Positions 17,404 through 26,531 of a stretch of DNA of 64,000 nt are shown one piece after another; the first letter of the stretch is position 1, and each line of letters begins with the position of its first letter. The DNA lies in contig JAKVAR010000009.1 of assembly GCA_022447585.1 (NCBI GenBank), positions 802,797-866,796 on the forward strand, written 5' to 3'. Under the pieces are notes generated by a model that was not told where the DNA came from, did no database searches, and saw nothing but the letters and a program-made list of their open reading frames with translations. The DNA comes from Crocinitomicaceae bacterium. Lineage in GTDB: Bacteria; Bacteroidota; Bacteroidia; Flavobacteriales_D; Crocinitomicaceae. Position numbers and translations under genes: made by a program.

Positions 17404-18935
17404 CCCGCCCAATTCTCTCGATCCAAACTGCGATATTGAATTGCTTCCGCAATATGTTTCACTTCGATATCTGGTGCAAAATCTAAATCTGCAATAGTTC
17501 TTGCAACCTTTAATATTCGATCATAGGCACGTGCTGAAAATCCAAAATTGTTCATCGCCTTTTTTAATACTGCTGCACTATCATTGGAGATTTTACAATA
17601 TTGCCGTATTTGTTTACTTCCAATTTCAGCATTGGAGTGAAAACCAGAATCAGCATACCGATCTTGTTGAACCCCTCTCGCCTTAATCACTCTCTCTCGA
17701 ATCTCTTTACTCCCTTCTTTTGGCATGTCATTGGCTAAATCATCGTAATTTACAGGTGTAACTTCTACATGTAAATCAATTCGATCCAAAAGAGGTCCAG
17801 ATATTTTATTTAAATAACGTTGAACATTATTTGATCCACAAGAACAATCTCTATCAGGATGATTGTAATAACCACATGGACAAGGGTTCATAGCAGCAAC
17901 AAGCATGAATCCGGCAGGATAATCAACTGTAAACTTCGCCCTTGAAATAGTCACCATTCTATCTTCCATGGGTTGTCGCATAACTTCTAATACTGTTCTT
18001 TTATATTCAGGAAGCTCATCTAAAAACAACACTCCATTGTGAGCCAATGAAATCTCCCCAGGTTGCGGATAACCTCCTCCACCAACTAGGGCAACATCTG
18101 AAATTGTATGATGCGGTTTACGAAATGGACGCTCAGTGATCAACCCTTTATCACTGGAGATATTCCCAACAACAGAGTGAATTTTTGTAGACTCCAAAGA
18201 CTCTTCAATGGACAAAGGAGGTAAAATTGTAGGCAATCTTTTTGCCAACATCGACTTACCTGCCCCCGGGGGACCAATTAAAACCACATTATGTCCTCCG
18301 GCTGCTGCTATTTCAAATGCTCTTTTAATCGCCATTTGTCCTTTTACATCTTTGAAATCAAGCTCATTCCCTGCTGTTACTGGATTAAAAATACTTTGAA
18401 CATCAATTTTTAGTGGCTTAATCACCTTAGGATCATTGAAGAATTCAACAACATCATTCAAATGATCAACAGGAATAACTTCAAGCCCTTTGACCATAGC
18501 AGCTTCTCTTGCATTTTCTCTAGGTAAGACAATTCCCTTAAAACCCTCCCCCCTTGCATTTAAAGCAATAGGAAGAACGCCTCTTAGTGGCTTCAAAATA
18601 CCATCTAACGATAATTCTCCTAGAATCAAGTATTTAGAAAGGTTTTCAGTTGAAACCTGTTCACTTGAAGCCAAGATCCCCATAGCTATTGACAAATCGA
18701 AAACAGAGCCCTCCTTTCTAATATCAGCAGGCGCCATATTTATTGTAATTTCCTTTCCTGGAAATTTATACCCATTATTTGTGAAAGCTGACTTTATTCT
18801 TTGTTGACTTTCTTTAACAGCCGAATCAGGCAATCCGACAAGAAAAAAATTAATTCCTGGAGATAAATTGACTTCAATTGTAATTGTTGTAGCGTCTATA
18901 CCGAACACGGCTGCGCCATATGTTTTTACTAACAT
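17400..18935 (-). CDS. YifB/ComM family Mg-chelatase-like AAA+ ATPase
   Basis: This 511-residue protein has the ComM architecture: an N-terminal Lon-protease-like ChlI domain (1-165, starting MLVKTYGAAVFGIDA), an AAA+ core with Walker A GPPGAGKSML (about residues 218-227) and Walker B FLDELPEYK, a zinc-finger-like insert (CPCGYYNHPDRDCSCGS, about 349-365) and a C-terminal Mg_chelatase_C region (SARAYDRILKVARTIADLD). In Vibrio cholerae ComM is a hexameric helicase that promotes branch migration during natural transformation. Here the gene stands alone and converges on the CHAT locus. Whether this organism is transformable is not shown. Confidence 0.94.
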   Translation of the reverse strand: MLVKTYGAAVFGIDATTITIEVNLSPGINFFLVGLPDSAVKESQQRIKSAFTNNGYKFPGKEITINMAPADIRKEGSVFDLSIAMGILASSEQVSTENLSKYLILGELSLDGILKPLRGVLPIALNARGEGFKGIVLPRENAREAAMVKGLEVIPVDHLNDVVEFFNDPKVIKPLKIDVQSIFNPVTAGNELDFKDVKGQMAIKRAFEIAAAGGHNVVLIGPPGAGKSMLAKRLPTILPPLSIEESLESTKIHSVVGNISSDKGLITERPFRKPHHTISDVALVGGGGYPQPGEISLAHNGVLFLDELPEYKRTVLEVMRQPMEDRMVTISRAKFTVDYPAGFMLVAAMNPCPCGYYNHPDRDCSCGSNNVQRYLNKISGPLLDRIDLHVEVTPVNYDDLANDMPKEGSKEIRERVIKARGVQQDRYADSGFHSNAEIGSKQIRQYCKISNDSAAVLKKAMNNFGFSARAYDRILKVARTIADLDFAPDIEVKHIAEAIQYRSLDRENWAG

Positions 18936-19020
18936 AATAGTGATTTAAGTAGGTTAAATAACATCGAGATTAAACCCCGATTCTTAAATAAGTTAAATAA
19001 AATTATCCGTTAATTATAGT

Positions 19021-19050
19021 TTGTCCGATAATTAACATTATCTTAATTTG
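19021..19050 (+). promoter_or_regulatory. Promoter of the 111-residue lipoprotein gene
   Basis: TTG at 19021-19023, a 19-nt spacer, and TTAATTTG at 19043-19050 match the Bacteroidota -33/-7 pattern with one mismatch in the -7 box. The ATG follows 33 nt later. Confidence 0.55.
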
Positions 19051-19082
19051 TATATTGAGTTGGACTGATTAAATTTGAATTT

Positions 19083-19418
19083 ATGAAAAGGATTAATGTA
19101 ATAATAGTAATGATGTCGATTTTAGTACTTGCTTCTTGCGGAGTGGGAAAACTAATGATGTCAGATGAAACTATCGCTGAACTTGGATATAGCGTTGATG
19201 GATGGAATGTTGTCAAAAAAGGAGAAGTTGTTGGTATTTTATCTTCAACGGAATGGGAACTTTATGGTAACAAATTAGTTCGTGAAATATCTGTTGCAAC
19301 CAGCTTTACTAAGGATGAAGACATGAAGGAAATTGCAATGTTTTTACATACTAAATTTCCTGATGCAAAAATTGAAGTAAACGATGATCAAGGGAATTCG
19401 TTTCCAGAAAAGAAATAG
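19083..19418 (+). CDS. Small hypothetical lipoprotein
   Basis: The 111-residue protein has a lipoprotein signal ending in LASC (Cys19) and a short mature domain. Its middle part (WNVVKKGEVVGILSSTEWEL) looks like a small alternating beta-strand fold, and the rest is charged. No known family is recognised. It is monocistronic: a plausible promoter lies at 19021-19050 and a strong terminator 17 nt after the stop. It faces away from yifB. The product is probably periplasm-facing in the inner or outer membrane; role unknown. Confidence 0.8.
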   Translation: MKRINVIIVMMSILVLASCGVGKLMMSDETIAELGYSVDGWNVVKKGEVVGILSSTEWELYGNKLVREISVATSFTKDEDMKEIAMFLHTKFPDAKIEVNDDQGNSFPEKK

Positions 19419-19435
19419 AGCTAGTAACTAAAGAG

Positions 19436-19463
19436 AAAAGTGGAATAATATTCCACTTTTTTT
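19436..19463 (+). terminator. Intrinsic terminator after the 111-residue lipoprotein gene
   Basis: A near-perfect palindrome (AAAAGTGGAAT pairing with ATTCCACTTTT, loop AAT) merges into a run of seven T. It isolates the lipoprotein gene from the downstream transporter. Confidence 0.92.
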
Positions 19464-19556
19464 GTTCACAATTAACATTAGCTTAACATTAACATGACTT
19501 ACTATTTCCATAGTCAAGTTAACTTCGCAGACAATTAAAGCTTATATAAAAGTCGC

Positions 19557-21665
19557 ATGGTGTCAAACATTAAATTAATCTTAGGTTTCTTATTCTTAGT
19601 TTCGTTTTCAACTTTAGCTAAAGAGAATAAAATAGAAATCACGTCAGAATCATTCCTTAATGTTTCGGCTAAAGGCGGTGAAGAAAATGCAAAAATATAT
19701 TGGGGTTTAGGCCACGATGAATATGCACATTTGGATTCAATTGGAGCAAGATTAATCATCAGTTACAATACCAAAATCGGAAAAAAACGTTCAGAAAAAG
19801 GCCATGAAGGTGGTGAGTGGATGTATACTGGATTAATTGATATTGACGCTACAGAGCATAAATTAAAAGCACTAGTAGGACACGAAACTTACTACTTTAA
19901 AATTGGAATTACAACTGAGAAAAAAGTAGAGGACGCAATTGCGAATAAGGATAAAATTATTTGGTCAGATGAGATTAAGACAAAGACGAAACGTGCTTGG
20001 GGAATTGGAAAACTTCTAATTCTTATCGGGGCCTTAGGGTTCTTTATCTATGGAATGAAAGTAATGAGTGAAGGGCTACAACAAGCTGCAGGTAACAGAC
20101 TTCGTGGAATGTTGGGATCAATTACTTCAAACAGATTTAAAGGTGTTTTGACTGGATTTGGTATTACATCGATTGTTCAATCTTCGTCTGTAACAACAGT
20201 GATGACAGTCAGTTTTGTCAACGCAGGACTTATGACTTTAAGGCAATCTGCCGGTGTAATGATGGGAGCTAATATAGGTACGACAATTACAGGTTGGATT
20301 GTTTTAATTCTTGGCTTCAAAGTAAGCGTTTCTGAATACGCCTACATGATCATTGCCATTGCAACTCCTCTTCTGTTTATCGCAAAAGGCAAGTCAAAAG
20401 CATGGGCAAGTGCTATTTTTGGGTTCTGTATTTTATTTATCGGTTTGGATGTTCTTAAAGATACGGTGCCATCTTTAGACGCCAGCTCTCCTATTGTACA
20501 GTTTTTCATTGACTTTAAAGATGTCTGGTATGGACCAGTTATGTTTGTTCTTCTTGGAGCATTGGTAACTGTAATTATTCAATCTTCTTCTGCAGCTATG
20601 GCTTTAACACTGGCTATGGTAGGTTCTGGAACAATTCCATTTGAGGTAGCATGTGCCATGATTCTTGGAGAGAATATTGGTACAACAATTACTGCCGAAA
20701 TTGCATCCTTAATTGCAAACGTACATGCAAAACGGTCTGCTCGAATACACTCAATGTTTAATCTAGTTGGAGTTACATGGATGTTACTGGTTTTCCCATT
20801 ATTTCTTAAGGGATTAGGAAGTATTGTTTCAGGAGACCCTTTCACCGATGTTGCTGTAGCAGGAACAACAATTGCTTTATTTCACACAACCTTTAATCTG
20901 CTGAACGTTCTTCTATTAATTGGGTTCGTTCCTCACTTAGTAAGACTTGCAGAGAAAACAGTTAAATCTAAAGGAGAATCTGACGAAGAATTTAAATTGG
21001 ATTACATCGGAGGTCCTTTAGGGTCTACTGCTGAGCTCTGTATATTAGAAGCGAAAAAAGAAGTGGCTAAATTTGGTAAGATTACTTCCAAAATGAATGG
21101 TTTTATTAAAACTCAGATTAATTCGTCTGATAAGAAGCAAAAGCATAAAATGCTTGATAAACTGGAGAAGTATGAGGAAATTACGGATAGAGTTGAAGTC
21201 GAAATTGCCGATTACCTAGGTGAAACCGCCAAGCTAGAAATGAGCACCGATGCCTCCATTCAAATGCGCAGTATGCTTAACATTTCTACTGATCTCGAAC
21301 GAATTGGTGATATCTTCTTCCAAATGAGCAAAGCTCTTGAGAAAAAAGACAATGACAAACATTACTTTACTCCAGAACAGCGTGACGGAATCAACTCTAT
21401 GATAAATGTTGTAGAGGAGGCTTTCGAAATTATGACCACTAACTTAAATTCTGAATACGGCACCATCTCAATGGAGAAAGCAATTTCTAAGGAAAAAGAA
21501 ATAAATGCGCTTAGAGATAAACTAAGACGTAAGCATCTTCAAAATATTGAATCTAATGATTTCAACATGAATAGTGCATTAATCTACAGTAATGTCTTTT
21601 CTTCTTTCGAGAAGGTTGGTGATCACATTATTAATGTATCAGAAGCTGTAGCCGGAGAGATTTAA
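19557..21665 (+). CDS. Na/Pi cotransporter family protein with periplasmic N-domain and PhoU-like C-domain
   Basis: The 702-residue protein begins with a signal peptide and an extracytoplasmic beta-rich domain (about 22-140). This is followed by the NptA-type membrane core (about 150-465) with the paired QSSS repeats of this family (TSIVQSSSVTTVMTVS and TVIIQSSSAAMALTLA), each with a GANIGTT/GENIGTT motif. The C-terminal 220 residues are helical and PhoU-like (e.g. STDLERIGDIFFQMSKALE). Relatives move phosphate with sodium or act in phosphate homeostasis. The extra N-terminal domain is unusual compared with the bare transporter. A -7-like TAACTTCG (19520-19527) lies about 30 nt upstream. Substrate is presumed, not shown. 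Confidence 0.92.
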   Translation: MVSNIKLILGFLFLVSFSTLAKENKIEITSESFLNVSAKGGEENAKIYWGLGHDEYAHLDSIGARLIISYNTKIGKKRSEKGHEGGEWMYTGLIDIDATEHKLKALVGHETYYFKIGITTEKKVEDAIANKDKIIWSDEIKTKTKRAWGIGKLLILIGALGFFIYGMKVMSEGLQQAAGNRLRGMLGSITSNRFKGVLTGFGITSIVQSSSVTTVMTVSFVNAGLMTLRQSAGVMMGANIGTTITGWIVLILGFKVSVSEYAYMIIAIATPLLFIAKGKSKAWASAIFGFCILFIGLDVLKDTVPSLDASSPIVQFFIDFKDVWYGPVMFVLLGALVTVIIQSSSAAMALTLAMVGSGTIPFEVACAMILGENIGTTITAEIASLIANVHAKRSARIHSMFNLVGVTWMLLVFPLFLKGLGSIVSGDPFTDVAVAGTTIALFHTTFNLLNVLLLIGFVPHLVRLAEKTVKSKGESDEEFKLDYIGGPLGSTAELCILEAKKEVAKFGKITSKMNGFIKTQINSSDKKQKHKMLDKLEKYEEITDRVEVEIADYLGETAKLEMSTDASIQMRSMLNISTDLERIGDIFFQMSKALEKKDNDKHYFTPEQRDGINSMINVVEEAFEIMTTNLNSEYGTISMEKAISKEKEINALRDKLRRKHLQNIESNDFNMNSALIYSNVFSSFEKVGDHIINVSEAVAGEI

Positions 21666-21735
21666 TCGAATTTATATAAAATAACTACAACGAGGATTAT
21701 TACTCTTACTCTTTGTGGTTCAATTTTGATTGATT

Positions 21736-21945
21736 TTAATTTGGAATAATAAGCATACAAGTTATTGTATCTGAAGGAGAAGAATTAACACAATCATCGG
21801 ATGCACTATAATAATTGCCCATTGATTTTGTGTAACTCAAAGGAACATTCGTATCAGAATGACATGCGCAAAATTGATTCTTAGAACAAGAACAAATAAA
21901 TAGAGTTGCTAAGCCAATAAATAGTGCGTATTTCAAATTTTTCAT
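21736..21945 (-). CDS. Small cysteine-rich lipoprotein
   Basis: A 69-residue frame with a signal peptide and lipobox ICSC (Cys20), then a mature part holding four further cysteines (CACHSD, DDCVNSS, ITCML) that could form two disulfides. No family is recognised. It converges on the Na/Pi transporter gene, 70 nt apart. The good signal sequence and lipobox favour a real gene over a chance frame. Confidence 0.65.
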   Translation of the reverse strand: MKNLKYALFIGLATLFICSCSKNQFCACHSDTNVPLSYTKSMGNYYSASDDCVNSSPSDTITCMLIIPN

Positions 21946-22499
21946 TCTTGTTAAACGTTCAGGATCTTAATTCCTTACAAATAATGCATCATGAATTAAA
22001 CTTGTAATGTTTTTTATGCATGATTCCATTCGTAAAAATGTCTTTCACCCATAGAACGTGAGCAAAGCTATCATGCATATTTCTCTGAAGCTAAAAAAAC
22101 TGAAAAATAATTATACATTTTGATTAATGATGCCTAGGATATACTATAACGTCAAAATGTGACAAGAAAGTAATTAGTTTGTCTTATCCATGGACATCTT
22201 TTGATATCCTCCCCTAATAACTCAAGATCCATATCTACAAGAGAACTCTGACTGATAGTAAAATGATAAGCATCAATAGAGATAAATACGATAATTTCTT
22301 CAATCTATACTAAGAATATAATCGTTAGTGTAAAATCGTTCATCAGGAATTATTTATCAAAAGGGCTAATTGAGAAATTGAGACAATCACATTCACCGCA
22401 AAAAGACGCTAGATTCTATTACTGGTTATTTGAACACAGAATTTCCCTAAAAAAAGATAACATGACCAGTTGTATGATGAATAAAAACTTTAGATACGC
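21946..22499. other. Intergenic stretch without a recognisable gene
   Basis: About 550 nt between the small lipoprotein and the rpmH terminator. Frames here are short and lack signal peptides or family motifs, base composition is ordinary, and I see no repeat, tRNA or convincing hairpin. It may hold the promoter for the small lipoprotein on the reverse strand, but no clear -7/-33 pair was found. Confidence 0.6.
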
Positions 22500-22500
22500 A

Positions 22501-22530
22501 AAAAGCCGATGTAGAAGTACATCGGCTTTT
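22501..22530 (-). terminator. Intrinsic terminator of rpmH
   Basis: A perfect 13-bp stem (22501-22513 and 22518-22530, loop GAAG on the forward strand) starts 20 nt beyond the rpmH stop. Both arms end in A/T runs, so it could work in either direction. Confidence 0.9.
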
Positions 22531-22549
22531 CAATATCTTAAAGAAAAGA

Positions 22550-22708
22550 CTAACGCTTATGCATTCCTTCGTCTGAAACAGAAATTCTCTTTCTTCCTTT
22601 ACGACGACGTGCCGCTAATACTTTACGCCCGTTCTTAGTAGCCATGCGACTGCGGAATCCGTGCTTGTTTCTTCTTTTTCTAACTGATGGTTGAAACGTT
22701 CTTTTCAT
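22550..22708 (-). CDS. rpmH: 50S ribosomal protein bL34
   Basis: The reverse strand encodes a 52-residue, highly basic protein, [20 protein letters not shown] followed by [20 protein letters not shown], which is the full bL34 signature. The C-terminal extension [12 protein letters not shown] is longer than in E. coli (46 residues), as is common in Bacteroidota. A promoter with both boxes lies about 40 nt upstream and a terminator downstream, so it is transcribed alone. It is not next to dnaA or rnpA, unlike in many other phyla. Confidence 0.97.
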   Translation of the reverse strand: MKRTFQPSVRKRRNKHGFRSRMATKNGRKVLAARRRKGRKRISVSDEGMHKR

Positions 22709-22747
22709 GATCTATATAATTACCTCTGTTGTCTAAATTTTGGACTG

Positions 22748-22776
22748 CAAAGATATATATTTTTTCTATTATCCAA
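22748..22776 (-). promoter_or_regulatory. Promoter of rpmH
   Basis: Reading the reverse strand: TTG (complement of 22774-22776), an 18-nt spacer, and a perfect -7 box TATCTTTG (complement of 22748-22755), about 40 nt before the rpmH start. Confidence 0.75.
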
Positions 22777-22853
22777 AACCTTTATACAAATTTATATAAA
22801 AAAGAACGCATTCTTTATATTGTATGTAATTTTACAGTTAGAAATTTCATTTG

Positions 22854-24677
22854 ATGCTTAGACCAAATAAAAAAAGAGAAAAAAGAGAAAAATTATCGAA
22901 AGATAGTATTCAAAAGGCAAAGAAGATTTTTTCTTACCTGAAACCGTACCGCGGTTTGTTTCTGATCGGATGGATATTCCTAGTTCTTTCGAGTTCAATT
23001 GGACTAATCTTTCCTATTCTAATGGGGCAATTACTGGGAACGGGGTCAGATCAACCAAGCTCAATGCAAGGAGCATTGGATTTATTGAATGTAGACAATG
23101 TAACAACGTACGCCTTTGCGTTATTCGTCATGTTTGCTGCCCAAGCTATCTTTTCATTTATTCGGGTAGTAACTTTTACCAATGTTACTGAAAATACCTT
23201 AAGAGATATCCGAAAGGATGCATTTGAGCGCTTGATTTACATGCCTATGGATTTCTTCAATAAAAATAAAGTTGGAGAACTCACAAGCCGCATCTCTTCA
23301 GATATTGAAAAAGTACAAGAAGTATTGAGAACTACAACTGCTGAATTCTTCCGTCAATTGATTATGATTGTAGGAAGTGTTACATTCTTAGTATATATAT
23401 CACCAAAACTGGCGTTAATCATGTTAGCAACGGTACCTGTTATGGCAATCATTGCTGTTTTCTTTGGTAGATTTATAAAAAAACTTTCTAAAAAGGCACA
23501 AGACGAGGCGGCTTCATCAAATGGTATTTTGGAAGAGGCTTTAATGGGAATTTCGAATGTAAAATCTTTTACCAATGAAGTTTTCATGTTAGGGAAATAT
23601 GTAAAATCTGTCAATAATATTCGTGCTTTAAATGTCAAAAGTGGATTATGGCGTGGCGTCTTTATTTCATTCTTAATCTTTTGTATGTCTGGTGCTATCG
23701 TAATTGTTGTATGGCAAGGACTGCTAATGACCCAAGGGCCGACCCCTGAACTTTCACGTGGAGACTTCTTCACATGTATGTTAATGACCATTATGATGGG
23801 GATGTCATTTGGATCTATTCCGGATATGTATGCAACAATTCAAAAAGCAATCGGCGCTACAGAAAACTTAATGAACATTATTGACACGGATAACGAAAAG
23901 GACACTTTAACAGGTAAAAGTAAACCTGTAATCAATGGGAATGTATCGTTTAACGCGGTAACATTTAGCTATCCCCAACGAAAGGATGTTGAAGTATTGA
24001 AAGGATTAGAATTCAATGTTACTCAAAACCAAACAATAGCCTTGGTAGGACCATCGGGAGCTGGTAAATCAACAATTGCTTCTCTCCTATTGAATTACTA
24101 CCCAATTACAGGAGGAAACATTCATTTTGACGGTGTATCAATCTCAGATATTGAAACAGAGCACCTGCGATCTCATATGGCGATAGTGCCTCAAGAGGTA
24201 ATTCTTTTTGGGGGATCGATTAATGAGAACATTGCCTTTGGCGACTTAGAGGCAACGGAAGAACAGATTATTGAAGCCGCTAAGAAAGCGAATGCCTGGG
24301 AATTTATTTCAGGGTTCCCTGAAGGCCTAAACACAGAAGTTGGTGATAGAGGTATTCAACTATCGGGAGGACAAAAACAACGCATTGCAATTGCACGAGC
24401 CATATTACGAGACCCTAAAATTCTAATCTTAGATGAAGCAACATCGGCTTTAGATTCTGAATCAGAAAAATTAGTACAAGACGCATTGAACACATTAATG
24501 GAAGGAAGAACTTCTTTTGTAATTGCGCACAGACTCTCTACAATTAAGCAGGCAGATAACATCTTTGTAATTGATGATGGGAACATAAAAGAAACAGGAA
24601 AGCATGACGATTTAATCGCTTCTCAGGGTATTTATGCAAACCTGGTAGAACTTCAAGGTGTAAACGCAGTGAGTTAA
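22854..24677 (+). CDS. MsbA-like ABC exporter (fused permease and ATPase)
   Basis: This half-size ABC exporter has an N-terminal membrane domain (six helices, about residues 35-330) and a C-terminal ATPase. The ATPase has Walker A GPSGAGKST (about 398-406), Q-loop VPQEVILFG, signature LSGGQKQR, Walker B ILILDEATSALD and H-loop AHRLS. ATG at 22854 is preferred over the in-frame TTG three bases upstream, giving 607 residues. The family exports lipids (including lipid A), peptides or drugs as a homodimer. The gene is alone with a strong terminator, and the substrate cannot be read from the sequence. Confidence 0.94.
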   Translation: MLRPNKKREKREKLSKDSIQKAKKIFSYLKPYRGLFLIGWIFLVLSSSIGLIFPILMGQLLGTGSDQPSSMQGALDLLNVDNVTTYAFALFVMFAAQAIFSFIRVVTFTNVTENTLRDIRKDAFERLIYMPMDFFNKNKVGELTSRISSDIEKVQEVLRTTTAEFFRQLIMIVGSVTFLVYISPKLALIMLATVPVMAIIAVFFGRFIKKLSKKAQDEAASSNGILEEALMGISNVKSFTNEVFMLGKYVKSVNNIRALNVKSGLWRGVFISFLIFCMSGAIVIVVWQGLLMTQGPTPELSRGDFFTCMLMTIMMGMSFGSIPDMYATIQKAIGATENLMNIIDTDNEKDTLTGKSKPVINGNVSFNAVTFSYPQRKDVEVLKGLEFNVTQNQTIALVGPSGAGKSTIASLLLNYYPITGGNIHFDGVSISDIETEHLRSHMAIVPQEVILFGGSINENIAFGDLEATEEQIIEAAKKANAWEFISGFPEGLNTEVGDRGIQLSGGQKQRIAIARAILRDPKILILDEATSALDSESEKLVQDALNTLMEGRTSFVIAHRLSTIKQADNIFVIDDGNIKETGKHDDLIASQGIYANLVELQGVNAVS

Positions 24678-24689
24678 CCAAAAAGCTTT

Positions 24690-24737
24690 ACAATACAAAA
24701 AAGACGCAATCAATTGATTGCGTCTTTTTTGTATTGT
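24690..24737. terminator. 48-nt perfect palindrome, bidirectional terminator
   Basis: Two perfect 24-nt complementary arms (24690-24713 and 24714-24737) with no spacer. The core GACGCAATCA stem is flanked by an A run before and a T run after, so it terminates the ABC exporter on the forward strand and could also act on reverse-strand transcripts from the DUF819 gene. Confidence 0.92.
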
Positions 24738-24833
24738 ATTTGTTTAGATCAAATCAACTTGCGTTAAGGATAGTAGCGGCATCCTTTTTTACTAAAAAGA
24801 TACAGCGCATAGCCTGTTTAAACGCCCAAACTA

Positions 24834-26468
24834 TTAAGGAGAAACCATTCGCATCATTTCAGCACAGGCAATTGCCCCATAGGTTCCTAAAGCATACCCG
24901 AGTACTGCTAACAAAGCTCCAACACTTGCTAAGGAAGGGTGGAATGCCGCTGCAACAATCGGTGCAGAAGCTGCCCCTCCAATATTCGCTTTAGAACCAA
25001 CCGCAACAAAGAAGAATGGCGCTTTAATCAATTTCGCAACTAAGAATAAGATAAATACATGTACTAACATCCAAATGATTCCAACAAGAATTAGTTGAGG
25101 CTCTTCGATTGCTTTTTCCAATTCCATTTTCATTCCGATTGTTGCGACTAAAATGTAAATGAATATACTTCCAATTTTAGATGCTCCCCGACCTTCGTAC
25201 TTCCGTAATTTTGTAGCCGAAAGAATCAAACCTCCTGTTGTTGCTAAAACCACCAACCAGAAGAAAGAACCTGCAAAAGGAGACTCTTCTCCTAACAAGT
25301 TAGCCATTATGCCTGCCATTGCTTTACCTCCGAAATGCGCAAATGCAACAATACCAAACGTGATTCCTAAAATAACCATATAATCTGTTAGCGTAGGATT
25401 CTTAGCCGACATAGCCTGATAATTCGACATGTTCTTCTTTAGTTTTTCGATCGACGAAGTATCCGCTTTTAACCATTTATCAAACTTCTCTGCCCTAGCC
25501 GCTCCCCATAATAGGAATGCCATCCATAAGTTTGCCACTACAATATCGACAGTAACCATTTTGCCGTAAAAGTCAGGGTTATATTTATAAGTCTCTAACA
25601 TCGCCGCCTGATTAGCACCTCCGCCAATCCAGCTACCTGCAAGAGTTGCGAAACCTCTCCATGCTTCCTGATCTCCTACCCCTCCGACAACTTCAGGATC
25701 AATAAATGAATAAACAAAAATTGCAATAGGTCCACCTATAACGATACCTACTGTTGCTGTCAAGAACATGATAATAGCTTTAGGTCCTAGGTTAATTATT
25801 CCTTTAAAATCAATACCTAAAGTCATTAAGATTAAAGCCCCAGGAAGTAAATAATTCTTGGCCATTGTATATAAACTCGAATACTCCTTTGAAATCAACC
25901 CTAACGAATCTAAAATTGCAGGAATCAAATAGCATAACAATAAGGCAGGAACAAACATGTAGAACTTCTTCCATCTTTTCTGTTCCAGACTGGATGTATA
26001 AAAAATCAATGCTAGAATGATAGCTAATAACCCAAATACTATCGTATCAGATACAAACGTCGGACGGTCCCTGAAATCTACACTTAATTTAGCCTCAGTT
26101 GTTTCACTAGACTTAAAAGGGATTGGCTGACCTCCTTTAAACATGACAAGAGCTAAAGACACTGAAGAATCAATTCCTTCAATCATAAAAGGTTTCATTT
26201 CATTCATTGTAAATACTTCCTTATTCAACTCTTTATAAAAAGAAACTTGAACAGAATCAACACCACCTGCAGGGAGATCAACAGAACTTAAATCGACTAG
26301 AATATCTTCCTTCCCTTCAATTACAATATCATGCTCAACGGATATATTGATGTATTCGAATTCTCCAGCTTTTAAAGACTGTATGGTAACACTATCCATC
26401 ACTGTGAACCCTTGACTCCAAGAATTCAATGAAATTATGGCTAGCAAAACAACTAATAAACTTTTCAT
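24834..26468 (-). CDS. DUF819 membrane protein with N-terminal extracytoplasmic domain
   Basis: The 544-residue protein has a signal peptide (ending near NSWSQ) and a short beta-rich domain (about 20-130). The DUF819 membrane core (about 133-540) has ten or more helices, with the Gly-rich GSWIGGGANQAAMLE (about 272-286) and VGSKANIGGAASAPIVAA motifs typical of this family. DUF819 proteins (YjcL-like) are presumed transporters with unproven substrates. Most relatives lack the N-terminal domain. The gene lies downstream of two peptide transporters, but an intrinsic terminator separates it from them; a shared role in peptide or amino-acid traffic is only suggested by proximity. Confidence 0.88.
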   Translation of the reverse strand: MKSLLVVLLAIISLNSWSQGFTVMDSVTIQSLKAGEFEYINISVEHDIVIEGKEDILVDLSSVDLPAGGVDSVQVSFYKELNKEVFTMNEMKPFMIEGIDSSVSLALVMFKGGQPIPFKSSETTEAKLSVDFRDRPTFVSDTIVFGLLAIILALIFYTSSLEQKRWKKFYMFVPALLLCYLIPAILDSLGLISKEYSSLYTMAKNYLLPGALILMTLGIDFKGIINLGPKAIIMFLTATVGIVIGGPIAIFVYSFIDPEVVGGVGDQEAWRGFATLAGSWIGGGANQAAMLETYKYNPDFYGKMVTVDIVVANLWMAFLLWGAARAEKFDKWLKADTSSIEKLKKNMSNYQAMSAKNPTLTDYMVILGITFGIVAFAHFGGKAMAGIMANLLGEESPFAGSFFWLVVLATTGGLILSATKLRKYEGRGASKIGSIFIYILVATIGMKMELEKAIEEPQLILVGIIWMLVHVFILFLVAKLIKAPFFFVAVGSKANIGGAASAPIVAAAFHPSLASVGALLAVLGYALGTYGAIACAEMMRMVSP

Positions 26469-26480
26469 ATTTTAATTTTT

Positions 26481-26511
26481 AAAACAAAAAAAACAGCACC
26501 AAAGTGCTGCT
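26481..26511 (-). terminator. Intrinsic terminator of the longer POT transporter gene
   Basis: On the reverse strand a short G/C-rich stem (CAGCAC pairing with GTGCTG, loop about 4 nt) is followed by eight T and further T-rich sequence (complement of 26481-26493). It lies 21 nt after the transporter stop codon and about 13 nt before the DUF819 start. Confidence 0.85.
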
Positions 26512-26531
26512 TTCAAGTATTGTAAGTGGAA

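Noticed and set aside
22378..22638. Forward frame of 86 codons over the rpmH region
   Set aside because: It runs antisense through rpmH and its terminator; the basic bL34 sequence on the reverse strand explains the open frame.
24734..24994. Forward frame of 86 codons after the ABC exporter
   Set aside because: It begins in the terminator palindrome and runs antisense to the end of the DUF819 gene.
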